Positions 40,001 through 52,000 of a stretch of 64,000 nt of DNA are shown here, piece after piece. Source of the DNA: Anarhynchus alexandrinus (lineage: Eukaryota > Chordata > Aves > Charadriiformes > Charadriidae); the NCBI GenBank assembly GCA_008711295.1, contig VUYV01000148.1, positions 1,841,196 through 1,905,195 on the forward strand, given 5' to 3'. Numbering within the stretch: the first letter of the stretch is position 1; every line of letters begins with the position of its first letter. A model generated the notes under the pieces. The model did no database searches, was not told where the DNA came from, and saw nothing but the letters and a program-made list of their open reading frames with translations. The position numbers and the translations under genes are program-made.

Positions 40001-43000
40001 TCTGCTGCTTTGAGAAGACAGTGCAGAGGACCATCCAGCTGCAGAGGACCACTTCTCTGCATGCATGGCACTTATCTGATTTTCTAGGACTTGGGAGACG
40101 GAAGGAGACAAAGGGGTCCAAAAGAGATCAGCACCACTCATCTGAAAGAAAATACAAAAAAGCACCCCAAGATACGCGCTGCTTACAGCTCTGACATCGC
40201 CGCTCTGTCCCCTGGTACTTACACCCATTACCAGCACAGAGTAACACCTGAACATATAATAAGCTTCCAAAGAAGAGCACAGTAGGCAATAAAGAAGAAA
40301 CACAAAAGCAAGAAACCTTCTCTATTCAGCCTGTTGAAAGAACTTTTGTTCCTCTTGTTTATGGTAGACCCCCTGGTAGTATTCACTGCTCACTTGTGGA
40401 AACCCTGATGCACTGTCCATACTCCCCGCTGCCCAGAAGAACGCTTGTGTAAAGGAATGGAGGTTAAAACCTGCTCTGGACTTCAGAGATAATGATTCCA
40501 CCAGTTTCTCTGCCATTGCAAAGGGGCTGTTGCTCCATGGGCACCCAGCACCGGGCAAATGGAACACTTCTGCCCCTAACCAGCTGGCTGGGGGCAAATG
40601 GGAAGGTTCCTGCAGCCGACGCACAGGGCTGAGACAGCAGATCCTGACACTGGCCTTAGCTTCCCTAAGAGCTTTTTGGGTGGCCCTACCAAACTTTTGA
40701 TGGCTCTACAAGACTGACCTCTCACAAAGAGGCCAGGAGACTTAATTCTTTAATGATGCTGAAGTATTCAGACATCTGGAGAGAAGTATTATTCAATTAC
40801 TGTTGTGCCAAGGAAAAAACTCTCTTCCCTAATCTTAGCTGCAGCTATGGAGTAATCTTTATTAGCGCATGCATGCTGCGTGATAACACAAGGAAGTATC
40901 CACTGCAGAGCACAGGCAGCAGGCAATAACAACTGTGGGAACCTTAACTCAGCATTTCCTGACAGGGGTGATTAAAATCTCAAACTCAGTGTAATATTAA
41001 CACTTTCTCAAGAGACTGACAGCACATTTGCCCTGTTTACTTTAACAATTCACAGTCTGTGCAGTAAGCTGTGTGCAGTACTATCAGATTTAGGATCGAT
41101 ACAGACCCACGGCAAATGAAACCAGTGGCAGAGAAGAAATGGCAGAGACACAGCTCAAGAGCTCGCTTTGCCCTATCCAGCCGTTTTTTTTTTTTAAAAA
41201 AAAAAGCAATACAGCTGTTCATTGGTTCAGCCTCCTTTTTTGCATTTCTTATTGGAATCCCCCACAAAGTGACCCGATATTGTCAGGTAAGCAAGGCACT
41301 GCGTCAGCCTGGACTCTCCTGCCACTGCACACCCAGAAACACGCACGGTGTAAGAGACCACAGAGAACAGCCACTCACAGAATGAAACCCAAAAAGGCTG
41401 TGGGCATTAACAGACAAAACCCTAAGCACAGAACAGCTAGGCTGCAACCCAAACACTTTTTCAGCTTGCTTTGCAACCATCCCATGCCCTCTGTGCCAGC
41501 AGTGCCAAATTCAGTTACTGCAGAAGGGGCCAAACAGAAATGCATGGCCCTCCGTGTGGACAGGTGGTACCTTCTTCCAGTTCTGCCTCTTCCTAGAAAA
41601 CATGATGTAGTGAACTGTGAAAGAAGCAGCTATGCCAATCCTCTACCTAAACACACAGTGCCAAGGCAAATTGCCAGCTCTGCACGCCACCACGCTGCTT
41701 GTCACAGCAGCGGCTGCAGTGCGAGCCGGCCTTCTGCAGACTCGCTATCGCGCTTTATTGACTCCATACAGCTGGCTCCTAACCCTGAAATAAAGTAATG
41801 ATGTTTGTGTCTTTGTATAGGGCTACAGAAGGAAAAATAAAGTCAGCGCTGAAAAGAGACGCACAAGCATGTGCTGAGCAGACCCTCTGCTCGCTGACGG
41901 GGACAGCGTGCACATCAGCAGGTCCTGGAAGAGTAATCGCTCAGCATCTCCCTGCCGAGCGTGCCACGACATAGGACTGACACCTAACTGCCTGCACAAT
42001 GAAGAAAGTGACCACTGAGGACAGAAAAACATCCCAAATCAATTTCTTGTCACCTGTGAAACAGCCAGCATCTCCACAGTAAAAACACCATTAACCTTTG
42101 GCTTGGGCTGTGTTTGAAGCAACATCCTCCATTTGAGAGGCAGAAGGAGCCTCTCTCCCACTCTTCTGCCCAGTACGTGTCCAGAGCTGTTAGGGTCTAT
42201 ACTTGCGGTGTTATATCTGCTTCGGGAAGCTGAACACTTTCCTGTTCTACCCTGTAAAATTCCCTTCTCTGGCCCAGAAACAGCTGCCATAAAGACTGAT
42301 GCCCGAGGAGGTACCTGCAGAGCACAGCTGTCAGTACAAACAAAAGAACACGGCTTACCTCAGCCTTTTCAAGGGCTAAAGCTGGCAAGGAAGGGACCAA
42401 GGAGGCAATGACACAGTTTAAACTCATTTCCCCAAAATGACATGTAAGCACTGGTACACATCCCCTGGGAGAAGAGCTGTTCCCTTCCGCCCGGCTGGGG
42501 GATGTGGGGCAGAGGTGCCGCCAGGAGGAGGGCTGGTGCCTGCCCTGGCGCAGGCACGGCCCTTCCGAGGCCAAACAGTGCCACACAGTGGCAACACACA
42601 GCCTGCTCCGCTCCTTTCCAGAGAAGGAGTTGCAAACCACCCAAAGATGCAGTGAGGAAGAGGGTAAGAGGCTATAGCTTCAAGGAGTACGGAGTCCAGA
42701 GCTTTCAAAAGAGCTGCCGTCTTTATCCAGCCCACAACCTCACAGCACAGGAGCTTTGGCAGCGACGCAGATTGAAGGTTTCCTTTTCACCTGGTTATTT
42801 TGGTGACACGGCCACGGCACAGCCCCATCAGCAGTCGTGCCAACACAAGTGGAGCGCTGCACCGCAGCACCGCAGCAGGCACAGGCAGCCCCACTACAAA
42901 CATCCCGGCTGCCAAAGCAGCAGTGCCCGAACCTGCGCCCTCAGCTCCCCCTGCCCTTTGGCCATCGTGTTTCTGATCAAGCGGCCTCTCAGTATAAGCG

Positions 43001-46000
43001 GGGAAAGCTTTCCACGAGCCAACATTTCAAACAGATGAAGAAATCAAGACTAATGGTAGTAATCAGACACACAATCTGTACAGGCATTGCCAGCAACCTG
43101 CACTTCAGAGAGCGCGGCCCCCCACTGAACAGCCCAAGGGCAAGCTCTAGCAAACAGGGCTGCTCTATAAACAACGCGACATCACTGCCCCCCACTTTGC
43201 TAGCGGTTACGCTACCTCACATGGGAGCGCTGCAAAAGAGCGCCTCAAACACTCACAGCATCTCATGTCAAAGCATCTTCATCAATGATTTATGGAGAGG
43301 CTAAAGCTTGGCACGTTCCTTTCAATGATGCTGAGGAAGCAAAGGTCTCCAGAAGAGAAGCTGAGGAGAGGGAAAACAACCAAGGGCAGTAACGTCTTAA
43401 AAATGCTGCAGCTATGTGCCAGAGCTTATCTTTCAAAGCTCCAAGACTTCACCCCAGTTCCACCCAGCTGAAGTCACAAACTAGTTATAAAAGTGCAATC
43501 GTATCTGAGAAGCTCTGGGCCCCGCAGTATGCGGAGAAGGTCTTCCCAGTTCTGTTAAACTCACATCCTTAACAGCCATTTTAGGACAGGCAGCCCAGAG
43601 CTCCCTGGCAAGTTCTCTTGCAAGCCGCATGTGCCAAAGCAGTGCAAGGATTCCTAGAGGATGAGCTCCCAACCACCACTGCCTTCGCCTGCATTCCTGT
43701 GCCCGACAAACAGAGTTCACTCGGGCTCCTCTCGCAAGGTACAGAGCTCGAACAGACTCACAAGAGATGCCGTTAGTCAATTATTTTTTTTATCCTTGCG
43801 AAAGAAAGGCACCATTCTGGCCTCTCAGCAGAACAAGTAATGCAAATACGACACCTACACTGAAAATTAAAACCATGGTTTTCACGTTCCCAGTGCAAAC
43901 CTCCGATCACCTGGCTCTGGGACAAGCGACCCACTTCCAGAACAAGCCTCAGAGCTTACAGGGTCACTGTCAACCCTGCTCTTCAGCATCTGACCTCATT
44001 TCCCACCAGCAACCTCACCCAAGTTAGAGCCCTCGGCAGAAGCATTTTACAGCATCTTCTGCTTTTGCCTCTCCTAGTCCGTATCAGCCACGCCAGCACA
44101 GGCTGCCAAGAAATGGATGGTAACAACATGCCTTAAACATGAGAGGCACGAGGTCACCAGCTCCTCAGCCTGACCCAGGCACAGCTCCCATAGGGGAAGC
44201 CAAAACACTGGAAAATTTAGCAACAGGAAAGCAAAACAGATCCAGTGTCATTCCACTGCATTCCAAACACATGACACCAAAGCCAACTGCTGCCTCCTGC
44301 AGTACTCACGTCGCTGGGGCTGAGGTTCCCAAGCCCGTTGTCCTGCTCAGAATCCCTGCCGGACTCGTGGCCCTGGGAGGAGCGGGGGTGGGAAGGATGG
44401 ATCCAGATCTCCAGCCGCGTGGCATCATCTCCAACTTGTCGCAATGTGGACTTCTTGCCCTTCCCCCGGCGACTGGGGCTCAGATCCAGCACCTGATGTT
44501 TCCTCTGCTCCATCTGCTCAGCCTGGGCAGACACGACAGATTCAGATCACCCAGGGATCAAAGTTCAGGAAAAGTACATAATTTTATTTACATGGAGAAA
44601 TTAACGCTTCTCCCTGCTTCAGAACCACAGTAACTCACTGACAGGTCCAGAATTTGGTTTCTGACACTAGAGGACAGTGCAGGTGAGAGATTTTCAACTC
44701 CAGCTTCCCCGGGACAAGAAAAGCTGTGTCCAGCCCTAGCAGCGTGCTGTATCTTTGACTTGGGGTGACCCTCTTGGGCACAAAGGGACTGCAGCCTCTC
44801 TTGTCCACCCCCATAGGTGTGGGACACCTCTGGGATAACACAGCGATCATGCTGCATGCCAAGGCCACGCTGCAAACCACAGCAGCCCACAGCTCTTGTT
44901 GAGCTTGGCTGTTTTACAGTTTGTGACCCAGAAACAAGAGATTCAGCTGCCCAACCAACCTCAAAAGCAATCTGAGGAGAGGCAGAAAACGATACCACCA
45001 TTCCAAAGGCTGTGTCTGTCATCTGACTCCCAATGTGGAATTTCTTAGAAGTAGATAAGCGGTGGCTCCAAGTCCAAAAGCCACCATCACCCATGTCTTT
45101 GGAGCACAGCTCTCCAGCACAGGAGAGCCAGCACGGGCAGCTGCAGCATCCCACAGCCCAGCTCCAAGACTCACCTTGCGTTTTGTCTCTTCAAACAGAC
45201 TCATGAGGCTCTCCTTGGCTGTGAGGATGGGATTGCTAGCAGCCAGACTGCGCATATAATAGTAGACGGCATCCAGCTTTCTCCTCTGCAAAAACACAAC
45301 CAGACTCAGAGCTGCCACTCATTCCGAGGCATTCCGAGCCAAGCCCCCGTATACTTCGCCTTCCCTGTCCCTCAGTACACATGCCCTCTCCCTCTACACT
45401 GCCTGGGACAGACAGACATGCTGACAAACAGCATGACAAGCAGGACCTTGAACTCTCCATCCACATTCACAGCTACCTACAACCACCAGGGCAAAGCACA
45501 AGCCCTTTGCCAGCATTAGGGAGTGCAGGTGACACCCTAGCCTGCAGACTCGCTCGCTCTAGCCCCGAGGCTGCAACAGAAGCCATCAACCCAGAGGCTC
45601 GCACAAAACAGCCTCTCACCCAACATCATGGTAAAAGACAACAGTATAAATACTGAATTCCTGACAGTTCAGGAAATAACTCTTTTCAATACTACTATGA
45701 ATATGGAAATGACTCCACAGGAGTTTTACAAAGAGCAGAGGTCCTGAAAGACTGAAGGGTTTGCCTGACTCCCACCAGTGGTGGGGCAGGATGTCCCCCT
45801 CATCTCAGCCTGCCGCTGGGCTAAACCCCTCATGCTCAAGCAACTTCTCAGCATCCTTTCTCCCACAGGTTGGCCATAGGGAATACAATGAGAAGGCACA
45901 CCCCAGGTCTTGACACTACTAAGCCATTAGGGTTTTGCCCACATGCTGCTGGCCTTATAGACCACCACAGAGGACAGGACACTTTGCCGCTCTGAGCCCC

Positions 46001-49000
46001 ACACTGGGAGTCAGAAAGGTCATTCCCAGCCACAAAGGAAATGCTCTTCTGACCCTGCAGTTTTGAATGGGCATGTTTTAAACCAACATCTTTCAGTGCT
46101 GCAAACAGGCAGATCCCTACCAGCCCCTGTGTCCCAGCATTATCTGCTGTCAAATCTTTCTCGAAGCAAGTTTTCCTGCATGGCTGGAGTAGTCAGCAAA
46201 ACTAAAAGTCATGTGTGGATGTCACTTAGACCAGTGCCCACAGGTTCAATGAAGATATGGCAAACAGAAACAGCATCCTCATGACAGCATAGTCTTGAGC
46301 ACAAAAATCTCATGCAAACTTCAAACACAACCCACTTTCAAAACATCTGCACTCTCAACAGCCCACAGAACAGTCCCCAAAATGCCGATAGCCTGAGGGA
46401 GTAGCGTGTATCTAACAAAGCTGCCTGAGGCCACAACAGCTGGAACCCACACAGCACATCCTGCCATCAGCTTTTTTCTTTTTCTTTTTTTAAAAAACCA
46501 AACATCTGGCAGCACTACCCTAAACAATGCCTTTCTCCACCAGATGGAATCTCACAGCCATCCCAGAGGCTCTCCCTATGCTTGCTACATCCTTGCATGA
46601 TAAGCATCTTACCGTATAGATGGCCAGAAGCGCCAGCTGGTTGTACGGGCGGCCATTTTTGGGAGCAATTTGCTGAGCCTTCAGGTACCAGCTGAGGAAG
46701 GGAAGAACCAGAGAGAAAGAGTTACTGAAAGGACATCAGGTTGCCTTCCTTGCTGTTAAGGGCACAGAATTTCCCTCGCAGCGTTGGCAGTCCCGCAGGG
46801 AACAGGCCCTTTGCACAAGTGCCCTCTGCCTGCAAAAGCGTGCAGAGGCAGCGAGCCTGCACCCGGCCTGGAGAGGCCGTTGGGGCACAGGACAAGAGAG
46901 GAGCAGATAAAGCTGCAGAAGGAAATGTTCTTGGCTCAGCCTGAAGCCAAACCCAGCAAGCGCTGTCCCCCATGCAGCCTCAGGCACCGAGAACAGGCTA
47001 TTCAGGGAACATTTCTCTCTTAGTGTCCTTTTTAGCTCCACAGCAGCTTGGACCAAACCCTTTTTGTTGCTTAGCTCGTTTCCAATATTTTCAAGATACT
47101 TAATCATCACAAGAGAAGAGGTACCCGTTCAGTAGCAGTCCATCCATCCCTCCATTTTCCTCTCTATATTCCCTCAATTGTATTATCCCCTCTCCAGCTT
47201 ATATCATGCCACACAGATCCCTCAACACTGTTCAGGCACATCATGAACACACTATGTTCTCCCCAGCCTCCCTGAGACATCGGCATACTCCATGATGTCC
47301 ACAAACCCCCAAATCGGCAGCTTTCCTTGCCCCATCCTCCTAATCTCCATAGATTTCAGGGCTCCATCCCCCATGCTGGGCTCACTTGCCCCCCTACCAG
47401 TCTTTGCTCCAGAAAAAAACATCAGAAAAACAAGAATGACAGGAGCAACAAGTGCCAGTAACTCCTGAGGCAGTCAGAACATATGGACACATATGGGAAC
47501 CTCTCCTAGCTGAAAAGCTACCAGAAAATACAACAGCCATTTTGCCAGCCTCAACAGCATAAACCCTCCCTGCTGCAGGATCAGCACACGACAGCTTCCA
47601 CACTAGACAGCTGGAGGATGACTGGATCTGCTAGCTTGCTCTCTGGGACAGCAAAACAGTCTAGGCTACAACTTTCAGCTTCACAGGACTGCAATACAAT
47701 AAAGAGACCTGGAAAGACTTTTTTGGCTAGAGGAAAGTTTAAGCGTGAAATAAGATACATCCCTTGTAGGCAGAGGAAGAGCTGCGCTCAGCACTGCGGT
47801 GAAGAACACAATACCTGCGTGCCTTTCCGTAGTTTGCGGTGTCATTTGCTTGTTCTCTGTATCGGCAAATGTCCCCTTGACAAATCATACACCTCTGAGC
47901 ACTGATCAGCGCATACTTCACCTGGAAAGAAGCATTTAGTACATCATGCAGGACCCGCGCAGCGGCGGCTCTCCTGCAGACCCAGTGAGCACACAGGGAC
48001 TGTAGAGAGCTAAGAGGAGGTCACTGACACGCTGAAGGTCTCACAAAAGGGCAGCAGAATGAAATGACAAGGCTCCATGGCACTGGCTCAGCATTCGTAA
48101 GGGCAAACTAATCCCCTAAACACCTCCTCTCTTACAACAGTGTCCCATATCTCTCCAGAAGAGAGTTGTTCAGTCCATGACCAATTTGAGGACAGCTGTT
48201 AGACAAACACATCTCTCTGGGAACGGAGCTGGACTAAAATATCCTTCCCCAGCTGTCCCTCACACCTGCACTCACAGCTCAGGGCAATACACTGTCAAGT
48301 GTCAGGGAGGCAGCGCTACTGTTAGCTCTCCTTGTTCATTATTCTGGATTCCACAGACAGAAATAAGAGATGCTCAATATCTAAGGCAAAGCCAGGCTAC
48401 TTCTGGACACTTTTTTCCCCTTTATTAGCCCTGGTCACAGAGCCGGTAGAAAAAAACAAGTTGTTCTTTGCAAAGGAAGCTAAGAAATGTTGATTCACCA
48501 GAGTAGGTTCAACAAGTTCTCTAACAGCTGAGAAAGACTCCCTGCAAACATACTGACATCTGTTCAGAGTACAGCTGCCTACCTCTTGGCAAGGGCAGGA
48601 CATCGAGTTCAGCATGTTGCATACGATTAACAGGATGAGAAGTCTCCAGGAGGAAGCCAACCTACCATTTTCCTCAGAGGCTTACTGCGGATGGCCATCC
48701 CGTCCATATAGTCCTCTAGCTTGAACTGATATGACACCTGCAGCTTCTGGAGTAGGCCATCAAAAAAAGCAGTGCCCTGCAAAACACACACATACTTGGA
48801 TAGTACAGTCTTTCTGATGACAAGCACAAAATCACCACACCATCCCTGCCACGTGCAAGAAAGAAGGTCCCTCTCCCTGAGGTCTGGGGTGTTTCAGAAA
48901 ACAACAAGGAGGTTGGGTTGGGGGATCTCCAACCTCAGAGGTTTTCAAGACTGAGCTAGACAAAATCAAGACTGATCTGAACTAGTGTTTGAGGAGTCCT

Positions 49001-52000
49001 GCTTTGAGCAAGAGGTTGGACTAAAGCCCTCCAGCAGTGCTTTCCCACCAGCCTAATTCTATAAAACACATCCTCTCAGATCTGTCAGCCAACCTTCTAC
49101 AAAGAGTAAACTGAGCTGCACAGTTTGACGGAATGACTTCTAAGCAAATTTGATAAAGATGGCACAAACACCTCCAGGAATGCTTCTGTTTATTTCCACT
49201 TCAGGGCATTAATTTCATTTTAGGTTAGATCAATTTCTAATTAACATAAAACACACCAAAACAAGCCTGGTTTAAATGTTAACAAACATCCAACTGGATG
49301 TACACCTGCCAAACTAAACCATAATCTGTCTGAGCATTCTCCTTGCACAAGGATGGCCTAAGGTACGCAGAGATATGAACAGGATCAAGAAGGTTAGTTT
49401 CCCGGTTACACCATCCCATTCTAAATAGCAGCCAGTCCCACCCAAAGGTTTAGTGGAGTTTGAGGATATTTTGCTCTTCTTACCTCGTCTAGAAGCTGGA
49501 GCAGTTTGTTCCGAATTTCTTGGGCATTTTCCCCCTGAGGGTCCTTGAGAAGCTGCCGGAATTTCTCAATCACCTGGTAAAACGCGTTCTTCCATAGCAG
49601 CTGGTCCACGTTCTGGGTATCGGAAAACTCGATATCCATCAGGATGCTCCGTTCGTACAGCTGCAGCATCTCCACCCTACAGCGAAACACAATCAGCGGT
49701 CAACACAACAGCAACTGCCCAGCCCGGGCCTGAGCTGCCAGGGAACACGCGCTGAGCCACCTGCTGCTTCTCATCCAGCGAGCACGAGACGTCAGCAGTT
49801 CAGCCCGCTGGTACGCTATGGCAAATCAATGCTTCCACACATGTCCCAAAGGGAGATGGGAGCTGTTACAATCGAACACCCCTCCTGCTCCAAGAGGGCA
49901 AATCTGAAAGGACCATCTCCCTTGTACACACGCATCAGAATGGATCAGGGCATGGCAAAGAGCAAGGAGCTCTGCCACTGGGAACAGCAAGGCACAAGTG
50001 TCTCCTGATACTAAAGCGTGCAGTGCCAGGCTCTGCTCCTTCTAAGCACAAAGTCTGGCTACTACAGGTCAGGAACAAATACATGGAGAACCAGAGGGGC
50101 AGGACGGGTCTTGCCATTAAAATGATCCCCACCTCCCTTCCATCCAACCAAAATACACAGCAGAAACAGAGACCCTGTGTCCTCAAAAATTAACGAGAGC
50201 TGGGAATGTCACAACTGAATGAAATAAAGCCTCGGAGTCCCAGAAATCACACTCCCCTTGCCAGCTACCTACAGCCTTGCCTGGATGCTGCAGCAGAATT
50301 CCTCTCCTGAATTTAATAAAATAGTTGCAGGCTAGAAACAGCTCTGCAATATGCGGGGCAAGTTTACGGTAAGGGGGATCCTCAGCTGTTACTGCCTTGG
50401 CAGCCTTATCCGTTGTAATGCTTTGAGCCCCACAGGAAAGAGTACAACAGTGTAGATGGTGAAGCCTGGAGTGAAGCCAGATGGCAATGCCTGGAAGAGC
50501 CTGACAGAGTAAGCGATGGATGCTGACAGGTTCCCGTGCAGAGCACGGTTCAGCTGCCCTACCTCATGCAGTCCCCAAACGCTGCATACACACGCCTGGA
50601 CAGCACAAACACCAACCAAGAGAAGCAGACATTTCTGCAGAAGGACATCCGATAAGGAGCACTCGCATCCAAGACCTCGAACACAGCTCCACAGACAGGC
50701 TGGCAGCACGCACTCACACACAGGCGGGACACACACCGAGACAGATGGACACTGCTGGCAGGGACACGGGCAACCGTGCCTACGCTCCCAGGGCAGGGTG
50801 GGCTTTACATGGGCCACAGCAGCATTACACAGTTTTTCCTCTCCCTCCAGACAGCAGCTCTAGGTGACCTCGACACCTTGAGGAAGACCCAAAACCTCCA
50901 TTGCTGCTTCAAGTGCAGACATATCCCACCCTGTGGTCTACAGTGCAAGTCCCCAAAACACAGAAAAGCCCTGAATTGAGCTCACCTGCTAGATTTCCTG
51001 CCAGTCAGCTCTGAAAATAAGTCTCCAGAGAAGCCCCAGAGACACGGAGGCCACAAGTAAATGTGAAAGATGCCAAGTAGAAACTTGCTACAGCCATGTT
51101 AACTACCCTCCAGAGCACCAGTGTCACTTCCCCCTCGCTGGCGTCATCAGGCTACTCCCACTGGACCGCTGCATGTCACAGGGTTGAGTGGTGTCAAGAG
51201 CAAAACTACCCAGCACTTGAAAGGCACTGTCACTGTTACACAGCATCAGGAACCCACGCAACACTTCGCAAGCACAAGCTGACAGTCACCGCCCCTGAAG
51301 CCCACAATGCAAATCAGACAGCAGATAACAGAGGACAGGTAAGAAAGCAGAAGTCCGCCAGCAAATACTGAAAGCATGTGGGAGCACTAGAACTGAGAAA
51401 GACCAACTCCAGCAAGAGCAAGAAGAACCCAAGAGCTGCATGCCGCAGGTGCTCGTCCTGCTCCCTCACATCCCCGCGACGCAGGCAAAGCATTCCACAA
51501 CCACAAGAAGCCACGGCTTAGCTACCAGCTCAGGCAAACAATATCTTCACCCACAGCTTCCTTCCGATACCCATACACCACTGGCACATGACAAACTGTC
51601 CCAGCACATCAAAAGCTAGCGAGCCACTGCCCCATCTCCCAGTCTCCGAGACATCAATGTCTCCAGTATACCAGATCCCCACGGAGACACCATTCTGTGG
51701 ATAACAGTTCTGGTAGCAGTTCACCCTGAAAATGACTTGGGTCACACACCCCTCTACGGCACAGCCACAAACCTCAGCTGAGCCATCTTCTCCAGCCCCT
51801 CCGGGCTGATGCGGTCTCTGGAAAGCAGATTGCTGAGCTGCTGCTCCTGGTTCCCAGCCTCACGGAGGAGTTTGCTGAGCTCCTGCTGCTGCATGTTCCG
51901 CATCTGTTGCTCCATCTCAGGACTCAGAGGAGTCGGGGGGAGTGGGCCACACATGTACTGCCCCGCCTGACCGGGGTACCCAGGGTAATAGGCTCCTGGG

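Larger units (their letters stand above)
29060..44309 (-). other. SMG6: Large SMG6 intron between coding exons 7 and 8
   Basis: About 15.2 kb containing an assembly gap at 30,413-30,898, an AAAT microsatellite near 29,500, a degraded CR1 LINE at 34,655-35,366 and a few homopolymer runs. No exon was recognised on either strand. Confidence 0.8.

Noticed and set aside
51754..51772. Extra C-terminal residues FVAVP after SMG6 coding exon 1
   Set aside because: Read-through into the intron; a GT donor precedes them and the next exon restores the conserved protein.
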